NCBI GenBank assembly: GCA_003132205.1
Contig: PKWY01000060.1
Span: 5,611-69,610 of the forward strand
Reading direction: 5' to 3'
Length of the DNA: 64,000 bases
From: Acidimicrobiaceae bacterium
Lineage (GTDB): Bacteria > Actinomycetota > Acidimicrobiia > Acidimicrobiales > RAAP-2
The notes under the pieces were generated by a model, which was given only the letters and a program-made list of their open reading frames with translations, was not told the origin of the DNA and did no database searches. Shown here one piece after another: positions 46,659 to 55,680 of the stretch (within the stretch, counting starts at the first letter, position 1; each line of letters starts with the position of its first letter). The position numbers and the translations under genes are program-made.

Positions 46659-48143
46659 GTGGCATCAACATTGGATTCATACGACGGATCATCTGGCGAC
46701 CAGGTATTCCGCGTGGAAACGCACGGCATCGACTTCATTCCCGAGACCGAGCGATGGGCCACCCCTCGCAATATTGGTGCCATGTGGGCGGGCACGTCAA
46801 TCAACGTGGAGTACTTCATCTACGGCGCCTTGCTGATCAACTTTGGTTTCAGCTTCTACACGACCCTCAGCATCATCATCATCGGAAATCTCTCGTACTT
46901 GTTGCTGGGCGTCGCGTCACTTCAGGGTCCCGAGGCGGGCACGACTGCGTTCACGATCAGTCGGGCACCATTTGGCTCTCACGGAGCCAGGATTCTCAGC
47001 TTCTTCAACTGGATCACGCAGTTGGGTTTCGAGACCGAGGGTCTTATCCTCATCGTCGGCGCCGTGACCGTGATCATCGAGATTTCCGGAGGGCACGTCA
47101 ACTCGGCCACGAAGATCATTCTGGTCATCCTCGCGGCGGCCATTCAGGCAGTCATGCCGTACCTAGGTCACGCAACCATGGTGAAGGTTCTACGCGCGCT
47201 GATCCTCCCTTTCATCGCGATCTTCGTCCTACTCGCGGTCTACGCGATTCAGCACGGCACGGCAGTCCCCGCACAGTCGTGGGGACACGGCTGGGAGATC
47301 TACACCGCCGGACTTGCGTTCACCTTCGCGCTCTCGGGTCTGGGATGGACTGAGTGCGGCAACGACTACACGAGATACCTCCCTCGCGACGCCAAGAAAT
47401 CCTCGATCGTTGGCTGGCTCTTCCTGGCGACCGCAGTCCCCGAGATCTTCATGATGACCCTCGGTGCGACAATCTTTACCTTCATTCCGAAATTGGGTAC
47501 GAGTTCAAACCCTTTTGAGGCAATGCGCGGCCAGCACTTCATCCCCACGTGGGCGGTCATGATCTTCCTGTTCTTCGCTATTGTCCAACTCTTCGGAATC
47601 AACTCCCTCGACCTGTATTCGTCGGGCGTGTCACTCCAATCGTTGGGTTTCCGATTGAAGAGGTACCAGGCCGTCGTCATGGACTCAATCATCGCGGGGC
47701 TGCTCACGCTGTGGGCAGTGTTCCAGTCAACCTTCAATCTCTACATGGGAGAATTCGTAGCCGTCATCATCGTGTGGATTGCGCCTTGGTTTGGCATCCT
47801 CATCGCCGACTGGATTATGCGAAAGTTCCGCTACAACGCCGGTGAACTGCAGAAGACGGACTCTTCGAGCATCTACTACACGGGTCGCCTAGGCATAAGT
47901 TGGAGTTCCATTATCGCCTTCGTGGTGGGCTTGGTTTGTTCCATGATGTGCTTCTCGAAGGCGCCCAATTACAACTTTCCGCTGCACTGGATGACGCCGA
48001 TCTCGAATCACTACAGCGGAGCGGACTTCTCGGTGCCGGCGGGGATCATCGTGGCGGCGCTCGTGTACTTCTTGTTAGAGAAGGCGACCGGCCACGTCGC
48101 CAGCCAAGTCAAGCGCCAGAAGGGACTCGAGCCGAACCTCTAA
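46659..48143 (+). CDS. NCS1 nucleobase:cation symporter (cytosine/purine permease type)
   Basis: 494 aa, 12 predicted helices. The start region GIDFIPETERWATPRNIGAMWAG and ALSGLGWTECGNDYTRYLPRDAKKSSI are NCS1 signatures; overall closest to purine-cytosine permeases. The GTG at 46659 follows AGGGAGGA by 8 bases; the upstream extension is rejected. Cytosine deaminase and uracil phosphoribosyltransferase genes about 1 kb downstream make cytosine the likely cargo. A 20-bp terminator follows. Confidence 0.92.
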   Translation: MASTLDSYDGSSGDQVFRVETHGIDFIPETERWATPRNIGAMWAGTSINVEYFIYGALLINFGFSFYTTLSIIIIGNLSYLLLGVASLQGPEAGTTAFTISRAPFGSHGARILSFFNWITQLGFETEGLILIVGAVTVIIEISGGHVNSATKIILVILAAAIQAVMPYLGHATMVKVLRALILPFIAIFVLLAVYAIQHGTAVPAQSWGHGWEIYTAGLAFTFALSGLGWTECGNDYTRYLPRDAKKSSIVGWLFLATAVPEIFMMTLGATIFTFIPKLGTSSNPFEAMRGQHFIPTWAVMIFLFFAIVQLFGINSLDLYSSGVSLQSLGFRLKRYQAVVMDSIIAGLLTLWAVFQSTFNLYMGEFVAVIIVWIAPWFGILIADWIMRKFRYNAGELQKTDSSSIYYTGRLGISWSSIIAFVVGLVCSMMCFSKAPNYNFPLHWMTPISNHYSGADFSVPAGIIVAALVYFLLEKATGHVASQVKRQKGLEPNL

Positions 48144-48156
48144 TTCCACTGTGGAA

Positions 48157-48200
48157 TCAACGCAGAAGCCCGGGCGGTCTCGCCCGGGCTTCTGCGTTGA
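48157..48200 (+). terminator. Strong terminator after the NCS1 permease gene
   Basis: Perfect 20-bp stem (48157-48176 with 48181-48200) with 4-base loop, 13 bases past the stop. A short ATTCCA/TGGAAT hairpin precedes it. Confidence 0.85.
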
Positions 48201-48236
48201 TGGCCGGCGAGCAGCGTCACAACAAATGGAGACTTC

Positions 48237-48446
48237 ATGCAGATCTTCAATATCTTCCGAGTACCTGGCGTTCAACGGACCCCAGAACAACTCCGAAACG
48301 ATCAGTCGCTCTCGGAGATGAACGTCGACAGGATTGACGCCGCCGAAGACGCCCACTACGACGCCATGACCGAAACCCAGCGTGACGCGTACTACGTCAA
48401 TCCAAACTTGAAGACCCGCGTCAGAAGGTTCTTTCGGGGCAGTTGA
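48237..48446 (+). CDS. Small hypothetical protein
   Basis: 69 aa, hydrophilic, with an acidic middle and a basic end (KTRVRRFFRGS). GGAGACTTC precedes the ATG. No family recognised. It lies after the permease terminator and before a convergent phosphoribosyltransferase. Codon third positions are less GC-rich than neighbours; still, ribosome site and composition favour a real gene. Confidence 0.55.
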   Translation: MQIFNIFRVPGVQRTPEQLRNDQSLSEMNVDRIDAAEDAHYDAMTETQRDAYYVNPNLKTRVRRFFRGS

Positions 48447-48492
48447 CGCCCCGTTGCGAGCGGGTTCTCGAAAACGATCCGTTCTAGGGTGT

Positions 48493-49101
48493 CTAGCCGA
48501 CCCAGTCCTCGATGAGGCCGCCCGATCCATCGGGACGAAAGACGGGGATCGAGCCAAGAGCTCGCACCATCAGGGCGTCCTCGCCGAGCGCCTCGCGCCA
48601 GAGCGACGCCTCAGTGACCAACGTGCCGATGGCGACGATGTTCGCGCCTACTCCTCGCAGCAGGCGCAGGGCGGCGCCCGTGGAAGCGCCCGTCGAGATT
48701 ACGTCGTCGACGATGGCGACGCGCCAACCCTCCACGTCCTTGATGCGCGCGCGGTCGAACAGCAGACGCTGGTCGGCGTTAGTCGTTATCGAGCGCACCG
48801 GTTCGGCGACGGCGTCCGCCAGGTGAATCTTGGGCGTCTTGTGAAGGATGACGTATTGATCGAGTCCGAGGTGCCTCGTGACTTCCACCGCAACAGGGAT
48901 GCCCATGGTGGCGACCGTCGCGACGATGTCGACGTCGTAGGGACGAAGGACGTCCGCCAACTCCTCGCCGGCCTTGGACATGAACTTGACGCCCATGTCG
49001 ACCGTTATGAGCAACGCGAGGGCCAGCTGGTCGCTGAGCGACACCACCGGCAGATCCACTCGCTGCGTGCCGATTTCAACTGAGTATGTCCGTTCGTCCA
49101 C
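48493..49101 (-). CDS. Phosphoribosyltransferase-family protein (apt/xpt-like)
   Basis: 202 aa with the PRPP loop VAIVDDVISTGASTG and a type I PRTase fold (DIVATVATMGIPVAVEVTRHLGL, YVILHKTPKIHL). An unusual N-terminal strand region is present. Closest to adenine/xanthine PRTases and their regulators (PurR type); the base is not clear. The GTG start faces the cytosine deaminase gene, and the -10 boxes of the two genes overlap at 49109-49118, so they are probably co-regulated. Confidence 0.85.
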   Translation of the reverse strand: MDERTYSVEIGTQRVDLPVVSLSDQLALALLITVDMGVKFMSKAGEELADVLRPYDVDIVATVATMGIPVAVEVTRHLGLDQYVILHKTPKIHLADAVAEPVRSITTNADQRLLFDRARIKDVEGWRVAIVDDVISTGASTGAALRLLRGVGANIVAIGTLVTEASLWREALGEDALMVRALGSIPVFRPDGSGGLIEDWVG

Positions 49102-49108
49102 GATGTTG

Positions 49109-49118
49109 GAGCATACTT
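49109..49118. promoter_or_regulatory. Overlapping divergent -10 boxes
   Basis: TATGCT on the minus strand (49110-49115) lies 8 bases before the phosphoribosyltransferase GTG; CATACT on the plus strand (49112-49117) lies 6 bases before the deaminase ATG. The two messages would be leaderless and mutually exclusive. Confidence 0.45.
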
Positions 49119-49123
49119 ATCCC

Positions 49124-49594
49124 ATGAGTTCGCCTCGGACACCACTCGACATCCAACTCGCCCGGAGCATGCTGGGCACGGCCTACGACGAAGCCGTGAA
49201 GGGCCTCGACGAGGGCGGGATTCCCATCGGTGCAGCGCTGTTCTCGCGCGGCGGAACCCTCCTCGGTTCAGGTCACAACCGCCGGGTCCAGGAGCACGAC
49301 GCCTCGGTGCACGCAGAGACCGACGCGTTTCGCCGTGCGGGTCGACGACGCGACTACGCCGACACCGTGATGGTGACCACGCTCTCGCCGTGCTGGTATT
49401 GCTCGGGTCTCGTTCGCCAATTCAACATCGGCGCGGTCGTCATCGGTGAAACCGAGAATTTTCACGGGGGCCACGACTGGCTCGGCGAACTCGGCGTGGA
49501 GATCGTCATCCTCGACGACTCCGCGTGCACGAAACTCCTGTCGACGTTCATCGAACAACACCCCGAGTTGTGGCACGAGGACATCGGGCTCTAA
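49124..49594 (+). CDS. Cytosine deaminase, yeast FCY1-like
   Basis: 156 aa zinc deaminase. Zinc and catalytic residues: His63-Ala-Glu65 in VHAETDAF, and Cys90/Cys93 in LSPCWYCSG. GETENFHGGHDWL and the terminal ELWHEDIGL closely follow the yeast cytosine deaminase pattern (GExxNFxxGxxxL; EDIG), unlike the CodA type. Converts cytosine to uracil. ATG after CATACT by 6 bases. Uracil phosphoribosyltransferase is the convergent neighbour, overlapping by four bases. Confidence 0.92.
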   Translation: MSSPRTPLDIQLARSMLGTAYDEAVKGLDEGGIPIGAALFSRGGTLLGSGHNRRVQEHDASVHAETDAFRRAGRRRDYADTVMVTTLSPCWYCSGLVRQFNIGAVVIGETENFHGGHDWLGELGVEIVILDDSACTKLLSTFIEQHPELWHEDIGL

Positions 49595-50226
49595 CGAACC
49601 GGCGGTCCAAACAGGCGGTCCCCGGCGTCACCCAGACCCGGCGTGATGTATCCAATAGCGGTGAGCTCGGCGTCGAGGGCGGCAGCGACGATCTGGACAT
49701 CGGGGTGATGCTCCTCAACGAAATCGATGCCCGGCTGCGCGACAATGAGGCACAGCACCGTTATCTCTCCCGCTCCGCGGGCGCGCAGCATGTCGAGCAC
49801 GCAGACGAGCGATCCACCCGTTGCGAGCATCGGATCACACAGCACGACCGGAGCTCCGTCAAGCTCGTCCGGCAAGCCGTCCAGGTAGACGTCGGGCTTC
49901 AAGGTCTCCTCGTTACGGCGAAGCCCCACGAGGCAGACTCGATGACGAGGAAGGACCTCCTGCACCGCAGGCGTCATGCCGAGGCCGGCGCGAAGGATGG
50001 GCACGATCACGAACTGCTTCTCGATTCGAACCGCCGGAGCGCCCTTCAGTACGGGCGTGTCCACCGTCGTCGCGGTGACCGGCATGTCGCGAAACGCCTC
50101 GTAGGCGACGAACCTGGAGATCTCACCGGCCAGGCGGAGAAAGTCCGCGTTCGACGTGGTTACATCTCGGAGTTGACGAACCTTGTCCGCCACAATCGGG
50201 TGATTGACGATGAGAGGTGAAGGCAC
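49591..50226 (-). CDS. upp: Uracil phosphoribosyltransferase
   Basis: 211 aa; makes UMP from uracil and PRPP. Family segments: PSPLIVNHPIVADKVRQLRD, VPILRAGLGMTPAVQEVLP, the PRPP-binding loop LCDPMLATGGSL, and C-terminal LDAELTAIGYITPGLGDAGDRLFG. GTG start after TAGTCT by 6 bases. Confidence 0.97.
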   Translation of the reverse strand: MPSPLIVNHPIVADKVRQLRDVTTSNADFLRLAGEISRFVAYEAFRDMPVTATTVDTPVLKGAPAVRIEKQFVIVPILRAGLGMTPAVQEVLPRHRVCLVGLRRNEETLKPDVYLDGLPDELDGAPVVLCDPMLATGGSLVCVLDMLRARGAGEITVLCLIVAQPGIDFVEEHHPDVQIVAAALDAELTAIGYITPGLGDAGDRLFGPPVR

Positions 50227-50232
50227 GAGGTC

Positions 50233-50238
50233 AGACTA
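50233..50238 (-). promoter_or_regulatory. -10 box for leaderless upp
   Basis: TAGTCT on the minus strand, 6 bases before the GTG. Confidence 0.45.
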
Positions 50239-50304
50239 CGCCGTCTCGCGTTTCAACGTCGATAACCAGACGATGACACCCGAAACGCGATTTCAGTTGA
50301 CCGG

Positions 50305-50310
50305 TACGAT
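50305..50310 (+). promoter_or_regulatory. -10 box for leaderless ABC exporter gene
   Basis: TACGAT, 6 bases, ATG at 50317. Confidence 0.45.
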
Positions 50311-50316
50311 TCATCA

Positions 50317-52158
50317 ATGGCTACTTCGCTCGATACCGGTGGTACACACGGTCAAGAGCAGGTTCCGGCCAACCCCCTGGGCGGCATCCGCTCGAATTAC
50401 CCGGGGCCGCGCGCCGAGATATCGCGCGACCGGAATCTCGCCTGGTGGCGACGGATCCTCCCGATCATCGCGTCGCACCGCCTGACCTTCGTCACCTCGA
50501 TTGTCCTCTCGTTCGTGAGCCTCGTCTTCCAGACGCTGGTCCCCAACATGTTGAACGGGGCCATTGACAACGCTCTCATCAGGCATTCGGGCGCCCTGAA
50601 CACCGACGTAGCGCATATCTTGATCGTCGGCGTGATAGCAGGGGTCACCGGCATCATCTCGCGCCAGTACGTCTATTACACGGCCTACAACGTGGAGGCA
50701 GATCTGCGCTCGCTGATCTACGAGCACCTCACCTGGCTCTCGTTCAGCTTCTACGACCGGGTGCAGTCCGGCCAGCTGATAAGCCGCGCGAACAGCGACA
50801 TCCGCAGCGTGCAGATGTACTCGACCTTCGCGCCGCTCATCATCGTCCAGTGCTCCATCGGCGTCCTGGCCTTCGGCTTCATGCTCCACATCAACGCCCT
50901 GCTGGCCTGCATCGCGATGACCATCATGCCGATCCTCTACTTCGTCGGCATCCGCATGCGTCGCGTGCTCTTCCCGATCTCGTGGATCACCCAGGCCCGC
51001 CTCGCCGACGTCGCGACGATCGTCGACGAGAACATCAACGGCGTGCGCGTGGTGAAGTCCTTCGCCCAGGAAGAGGCCGAGGTGAACCGGCTCGCCGACG
51101 CCGCCGAACGTGTGGCGTGGGCCTACATCAAGGACGCTCAGATCCGCGGCTTGTGGTCGCCCTGGGTCCAGAACCTCCCCCAGGTCGGGCTCGCCCTCGT
51201 GCTCTTCTTCGGCGGGTGGATGGTGCTCGACGGACACCTCGGCATCGGTGCCATTCTCAGCTTCAACATCTATCTCTTGATGCTCCAAGCCCCCTTCATG
51301 ATGCTGGGTCAACTCGTCATGATGGGACAACGCGCGAAGGCGAGCGCCGAGCGCATCTTCGAGGTCCTCGACGAGAGCCCCGACATCATCGATCGTCCCG
51401 GTGCCTTCGACCTCGTCGACGTCAACGGCTCGATCGACTTCAACCACGTGCGCTTCGAGTACGCCAACGGCGCCGAGATACTGACCGACTTCGACGCCCA
51501 CGTCCAGGCCGGCGAGACGGTCGCGATCGTCGGGCGAACCGGCTCGGGCAAGTCAACCGTGGCGCGACTGGTGACACGCTTCTACGACGTCGCGGACGGA
51601 TCGGTCTGCATCGACGGCCACGACGTGCGCGACGTCACGCTGCCCTCGCTTCGGGCCAACGTCGGCGTCGTGCTCGACGAACCCTTCTTGTTCTCGATCT
51701 CGATCCGCGACAACATCGCCTACGGACAGCCCGACGCGTCGATCGACGACGTCGAGGCGGCGGCGAAGGCGGCGAACGCCCACGAGTTCATCGTGCGCCT
51801 GCCCCAGGGCTACGACACGGTCGTCGGCGAGCGCGGCTACACCCTCTCGGGCGGGCAGCGCCAGCGCATCGCCATCGCCCGGACGCTCCTCGTGAACCCC
51901 CCGATCCTGATCCTCGACGACGCCACGAGCGCTATCGACGTGCACGTCGAGGCGGGCATCTACGAGGCGCTCGGGCAACTGCTTCGCCAACGCACCACCA
52001 TCGTCATCGCGCACCGCATCTCCACCATCGCGCTCGCGAGCCGGGTGATCCTGCTCGACGGAGGCCGCGTGGTCGCCTCCGGCACCCACGAGGAGCTCCT
52101 CGCCAACACGCCGCTTTACGCCGAAGTGCTCGCCCAGACAACGTCAGGGGACGAGTAA
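50317..52158 (+). CDS. ABC exporter half-transporter, degenerate-NBD subunit
   Basis: 613 aa: six-helix exporter membrane domain (about 40-330) then NBD. Walker A GRTGSGKST and signature LSGGQRQRIAIARTLL are intact, but the Walker B reads ILILDDATS, with Asp in place of the catalytic Glu, and the Q-loop reads VVLDEPFLF with Gln replaced. That is the pattern of the degenerate half of heterodimeric exporters (TM287/288-like). Its stop overlaps the start of the partner gene (TAATG). Probably exports drugs, lipids or peptides; substrate unknown. Confidence 0.93.
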   Translation: MATSLDTGGTHGQEQVPANPLGGIRSNYPGPRAEISRDRNLAWWRRILPIIASHRLTFVTSIVLSFVSLVFQTLVPNMLNGAIDNALIRHSGALNTDVAHILIVGVIAGVTGIISRQYVYYTAYNVEADLRSLIYEHLTWLSFSFYDRVQSGQLISRANSDIRSVQMYSTFAPLIIVQCSIGVLAFGFMLHINALLACIAMTIMPILYFVGIRMRRVLFPISWITQARLADVATIVDENINGVRVVKSFAQEEAEVNRLADAAERVAWAYIKDAQIRGLWSPWVQNLPQVGLALVLFFGGWMVLDGHLGIGAILSFNIYLLMLQAPFMMLGQLVMMGQRAKASAERIFEVLDESPDIIDRPGAFDLVDVNGSIDFNHVRFEYANGAEILTDFDAHVQAGETVAIVGRTGSGKSTVARLVTRFYDVADGSVCIDGHDVRDVTLPSLRANVGVVLDEPFLFSISIRDNIAYGQPDASIDDVEAAAKAANAHEFIVRLPQGYDTVVGERGYTLSGGQRQRIAIARTLLVNPPILILDDATSAIDVHVEAGIYEALGQLLRQRTTIVIAHRISTIALASRVILLDGGRVVASGTHEELLANTPLYAEVLAQTTSGDE

Positions 52159-54092
52159 TGGCGTGGGGCGGATGGGGCGGGGGCGGCGCGATGTTCGGGT
52201 CCTCGACGAACACCGGGCTTCCCTTCGGGGGCATCCCCAGCGAGCTGATGGAGGAGGCGACCAAGCTGCTCGCCACCGAACCCCACCACGAACCCTCCGC
52301 GATCAAGTTCCAGCAGCGTCCGAGCGAGAAGGAGCGCCAGCGGCTCACGCTGCCCCGGATGCTTCGCGCCTACCCGGGCTACGTGGGCGTCGGTTCACTG
52401 CTCGTGATCGTCATCAGCTTCGTGATGCAGGCGGGTCCGAAGCTCACCGAGTACGCGATCAACAACGGCATGAGCGTGGGTCATCGTTCGCTGACGGTCG
52501 TGACGGTCTGCGGACTGCTCTATCTCGTGATCGCCCTCGCGAGCTCCCTGCTGCAGCGCGCCCAGGTCGACGTGACGGGAAAGCTCGCCTCGAGGGTGAT
52601 GCACGACCTTCGCATCCGCGTCTTCGTCCACTTCCAGCGGCTCAGCCTCGACTTCTTCACCGAGGAGAAGGCCGGCGTACTGATGAGTCGCATGACGAGC
52701 GACATCGAGAACCTCCAGCAGCTGATCCAGGACGGCATCAGCTCGTTCGCGCTGCAGGGCCTCACGATGATCGTGATCACCGTCGTGCTCTTCACGACGA
52801 ACGTCGCGCTCGCGACCTGGACCATCGTGCTCATCGTGCCGCTGCTCTTCGCGTTCTCCATCTGGTTCCACCACGCGTCGGAGAAGGGCTACCTGCTGAG
52901 CCGCGACCGGATCGCCAATGTACTCGCCGACCTCTCCGAGTCGCTCTACGGCATTCGCGTCGTGACCGCCAACAACCGCCAGAGGCGCAACATCCGCAAC
53001 CACCGCCACGTGGTGGGCGCCTACCGCGACGCGAACCACTACACCGGGCGGGTGAACGCCGTCTACGGCCCGTCAACCAACATGATCGGGATCCTCGGCA
53101 CGGGTCTCCTGCTCGGCATCGGCGGGCACATGGTGATCGAGCACAAGTTGAGCGTCGGGGCGCTCATCGCGTTCTTCTTGTACCTCAACCGCTTCTTCGC
53201 GCCGATCCAGCTGCTCGTCCAGCAGTACAACTCGCTTCAGCAGGGACGGTCCTCGGTGATCCGGCTTCGAGAACTGCTCCAGACACCGCCGAGCGTCGAC
53301 GAGGATGGGCACGCGACCACGCTGCCGACCATTGGAGGCCGGATCACCTTTGAGAACGTCAGCTTCGGGTACAACGAGGACAACCTCGTGCTGCACGACG
53401 TGAACCTCGAGATCGCCCCGGGCGAGTCGGTTGCGTTCGTCGGACCCACCGGCGCCGGCAAGTCAACCATGGCCAAACTGGCGAACCGTTTCTACGACCC
53501 GACGTCGGGTCGAGTGCTGCTCGACGGCATCGACATCCGAACGGTCACCCTGCATTCGCTGCGATCCCAGTTGGGGGTCGTGCCCCAGGAAGCCTTCCTC
53601 TTCGCGGGTTCGATCCGGACCAACCTGAGTTTTGGCCGCACCAGCATCACGGACGAGGAAATCGAGGAGGCGATCGACGTCGTGGGGCTTCGCGACCTCG
53701 TCGAACGCCTGCCCGACGGTCTTGACACAATCGTCCATGAGCGAGGCCAGACCTTGTCCGCCGGCGAACGCCAACTGCTGGCGCTCGCCCGGGCATTCCT
53801 CGCCCGTCCGCGCGTGTTGATCCTGGACGAGGCGACTTCGTCGCTCGACCTCCAGAGCGAGACCGTCATCGAACGGGCCCTCGACCGTCTCCTCGAAGGT
53901 CGTTCGGCCATACTCATCGCCCACCGATTGACGACAGCCCAACGGGCCAACCGCATCGTCGTCATCGACAAGGGCGGCATCGTCGAGGTAGGTACCCCTC
54001 GCGAGCTTCTCGCGAGGGGCGGGGCGTACGCCGCGATGTACGAGGCGTGGCTGGCTTCTGGCGGGCGCGACTCGACGCGTGACGATGAGTAG
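52158..54092 (+). CDS. ABC exporter half-transporter, catalytic subunit
   Basis: 644 aa. A Gly/Trp-rich N-terminal tail (MAWGGWGGGGAMFGSS) and about 70 extra residues precede the membrane domain. NBD: Walker A GPTGAGKST, Q-loop VVPQEAFLFAGS, Walker B VLILDEATSSLD with catalytic Glu, but signature LSAGERQLLALARA deviates from LSGGQ. Combined with the partner, one ATP site is consensus and the other (partner Walker B with this LSAGE) degenerate. The frame stays open upstream inside the first ABC gene; the ATG at 52158 with AGGGGAC ahead is the real start. Confidence 0.94.
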   Translation: MAWGGWGGGGAMFGSSTNTGLPFGGIPSELMEEATKLLATEPHHEPSAIKFQQRPSEKERQRLTLPRMLRAYPGYVGVGSLLVIVISFVMQAGPKLTEYAINNGMSVGHRSLTVVTVCGLLYLVIALASSLLQRAQVDVTGKLASRVMHDLRIRVFVHFQRLSLDFFTEEKAGVLMSRMTSDIENLQQLIQDGISSFALQGLTMIVITVVLFTTNVALATWTIVLIVPLLFAFSIWFHHASEKGYLLSRDRIANVLADLSESLYGIRVVTANNRQRRNIRNHRHVVGAYRDANHYTGRVNAVYGPSTNMIGILGTGLLLGIGGHMVIEHKLSVGALIAFFLYLNRFFAPIQLLVQQYNSLQQGRSSVIRLRELLQTPPSVDEDGHATTLPTIGGRITFENVSFGYNEDNLVLHDVNLEIAPGESVAFVGPTGAGKSTMAKLANRFYDPTSGRVLLDGIDIRTVTLHSLRSQLGVVPQEAFLFAGSIRTNLSFGRTSITDEEIEEAIDVVGLRDLVERLPDGLDTIVHERGQTLSAGERQLLALARAFLARPRVLILDEATSSLDLQSETVIERALDRLLEGRSAILIAHRLTTAQRANRIVVIDKGGIVEVGTPRELLARGGAYAAMYEAWLASGGRDSTRDDE

Positions 54093-54121
54093 TCCCGAGA
54101 CTGCGGATCGAGAGCCGGGGA

Positions 54122-54149
54122 GCCCTTGATCGGTGGAGTACTCAAGGGC
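54122..54149 (+). terminator. Hairpin after the ABC exporter operon
   Basis: 8-bp stem GCCCTTGA/TCAAGGGC with 12-base loop, 29 bases past the stop; no T run. Confidence 0.4.
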
Positions 54150-54248
54150 ACTTCCGCCCGACCATTCAAAGCAGATCCCACCCCGCTCGGGGAGAACGAG
54201 ATTCTGAAATCCGCGGCCCTCCAGCGGCTTCGTTGGTGGAGGCACTGC

Positions 54249-54527
54249 TCAGTCTTCGCTGTCGGCGGTGTCCATTGACGCGAAGAACGCGTCCTCCATG
54301 CTCGGTGGCTGCCACGTGAGCGATCGCGCCTCCAGCCCCTCGAGGACTTGACGAATGCTCTGCTCTTCGACGCCTCGGACCACGGGTCCGCGTCGACGTT
54401 GACAACGGTGAGACGGCTTCGGCTGATCAACCCCTCGGGCGTGCCCGACGCCACGAGTCGGCGGTCGCCGAGCAGGGCCGGTCGGTCCCAGCGCAGGATC
54501 TCGACTTGCGCCAAAGTGACTTCGAGG
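54249..54527 (-). pseudogene. Relic of an ABC-2-type ATPase gene, C-terminal fragment
   Basis: Two overlapping minus-strand frames together spell the end of an ABC-2-type (DrrA-like) ATPase. Frame one: LAQVEILRW then RPALLGDRRLVASGTPEGLI (the post-Walker segment where DRV... is expected) and LTVVNVDADP. A one-base slip near 54385-54400 moves to frame two: VRGVEEQSIRQVLEGL then SLTWQPPSMEDAFFASMD, the PSLEDVF-type terminus of the family, ending at TGA 54249-54251. Walker A, signature and Walker B are gone; the LLM oxidoreductase stop lies at 54531. A frameshifted remnant, probably not expressed. Confidence 0.75.
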
Positions 54528-54530
54528 GTT

Positions 54531-55577
54531 CTAGATAAGTTCCTTCACCGTCGCAATGAGCGACGCCGCGCTCTGGCCGGCCTGGGGCATCGGGTGAACC
54601 TGGAGGTGCGTCACACCCGCCTCTTTGAAGGCGGCGATGCGCTCCTTGACGTAGCTCTCGGGTCCGCAGAGCGTGGTGAGCTCAAGGAACTCCGCCGGGA
54701 CTGCAGCCTCGGCCTCCTTCTTCTTGCCCGAGAGGTAGAGGTCCTGAATGACCTCGGCTTCCTTCTCGTAGCCGTAGCGGATAGCCAGTTCGTTGTAGAA
54801 GTTCTTGCCCTTGGCTCCCATTCCGCCGACATAGAGCGCCACCATCGAACGCTGCATCTCGCGCAGCGCAACGACGTCCTCCCCGTCGCCAATCGCGAGC
54901 AACCCGCCCGCCGTGATCATCATCTCGCCGAGGCTCGAGTCACGCTTGGCCTTGCCCGCGCTGAGCGGAGCACCCCACACGTCACTGGCACGCTCGGGGA
55001 TGAAGAGAATCGGGATCCAGCCGTCGGCGATCTCGGCCGTGAGCTCCACGTTCTTCTCGCCGAGCGACGCGATCCAGATCGGAATCTCGCTGCGTACGGG
55101 GTGCGCGATGATCTTGAGCGGCTTGCCAAGACCGGTCCCCTGCTCAGGCGGCAAGGGAAGCGTGAAGTTCTTGCCCGAATGCACGAGGGGCGCCTCGCGC
55201 TTCCACACGTCGCGACAGATTTCGACGATCTCGCGGGTGCGCCCGAGTGGATTCGTGTAGGGGACGCCGTGGAAGCCCTCGATCACCTGGGGGCCAGACG
55301 CGCCGAGTCCCAGGTTGAAGCGGCCGTCTGAGAGCGCGTCGATGCCGGCGGAGGTCATGGCTATGAGCGTCGGAGTTCGCGTGTAGATCGGCAGGATCGC
55401 CGCGCCGATCTCCACCTTCTGCGTCAGCGCCGCGAGGTAACCCATCAGCGAAGGGCTATCGAAGCCGTACGCCTCGGCGACCCAGACCAGATCAAGGCCG
55501 GCTTTTTCCATTTCAACCACTTGATCAGCGGCTTGTTTGAAGCCTCCGGAGTAGCTGAGCATCGTAGAGATCTTCAT
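54531..55577 (-). CDS. LLM-class F420-dependent oxidoreductase (luciferase-like)
   Basis: 348 aa TIM barrel. Opening MKISTMLSYSGGFKQAADQVVEMEKAGLDLVWVAEAYGFDSPS, then KVEIGAAILPIYTRTPTLIAMT and GRFNLGLGASGPQVIEGFHG are typical of the actinobacterial F420-using group. Substrate unknown; family members act on alcohols, tetrahydromethanopterin-like cofactors or degradation intermediates. AAAGG lies 5 bases before the ATG. It now abuts the ATPase relic downstream. Confidence 0.92.
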   Translation of the reverse strand: MKISTMLSYSGGFKQAADQVVEMEKAGLDLVWVAEAYGFDSPSLMGYLAALTQKVEIGAAILPIYTRTPTLIAMTSAGIDALSDGRFNLGLGASGPQVIEGFHGVPYTNPLGRTREIVEICRDVWKREAPLVHSGKNFTLPLPPEQGTGLGKPLKIIAHPVRSEIPIWIASLGEKNVELTAEIADGWIPILFIPERASDVWGAPLSAGKAKRDSSLGEMMITAGGLLAIGDGEDVVALREMQRSMVALYVGGMGAKGKNFYNELAIRYGYEKEAEVIQDLYLSGKKKEAEAAVPAEFLELTTLCGPESYVKERIAAFKEAGVTHLQVHPMPQAGQSAASLIATVKELI

Positions 55578-55680
55578 GGGAACCTTTCGAGGTGGTGTGT
55601 CTCAAAAACAGTATCTGAAGCGTCCGGGACTGGCGCGTGATCTGGTCGATACTGTCGTACGCTGGTCTATGGGAGCAACG

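Noticed and set aside
50850..54092. 1080-codon plus-strand frame containing the second ABC subunit
   Set aside because: The upstream 436 codons are an alternate frame of the first ABC gene; TAATG junction and ribosome site mark the true start.
54150..54248. tRNA-like fold after the ABC operon
   Set aside because: No proper T-loop, anticodon stem or acceptor pairing could be drawn on either strand.
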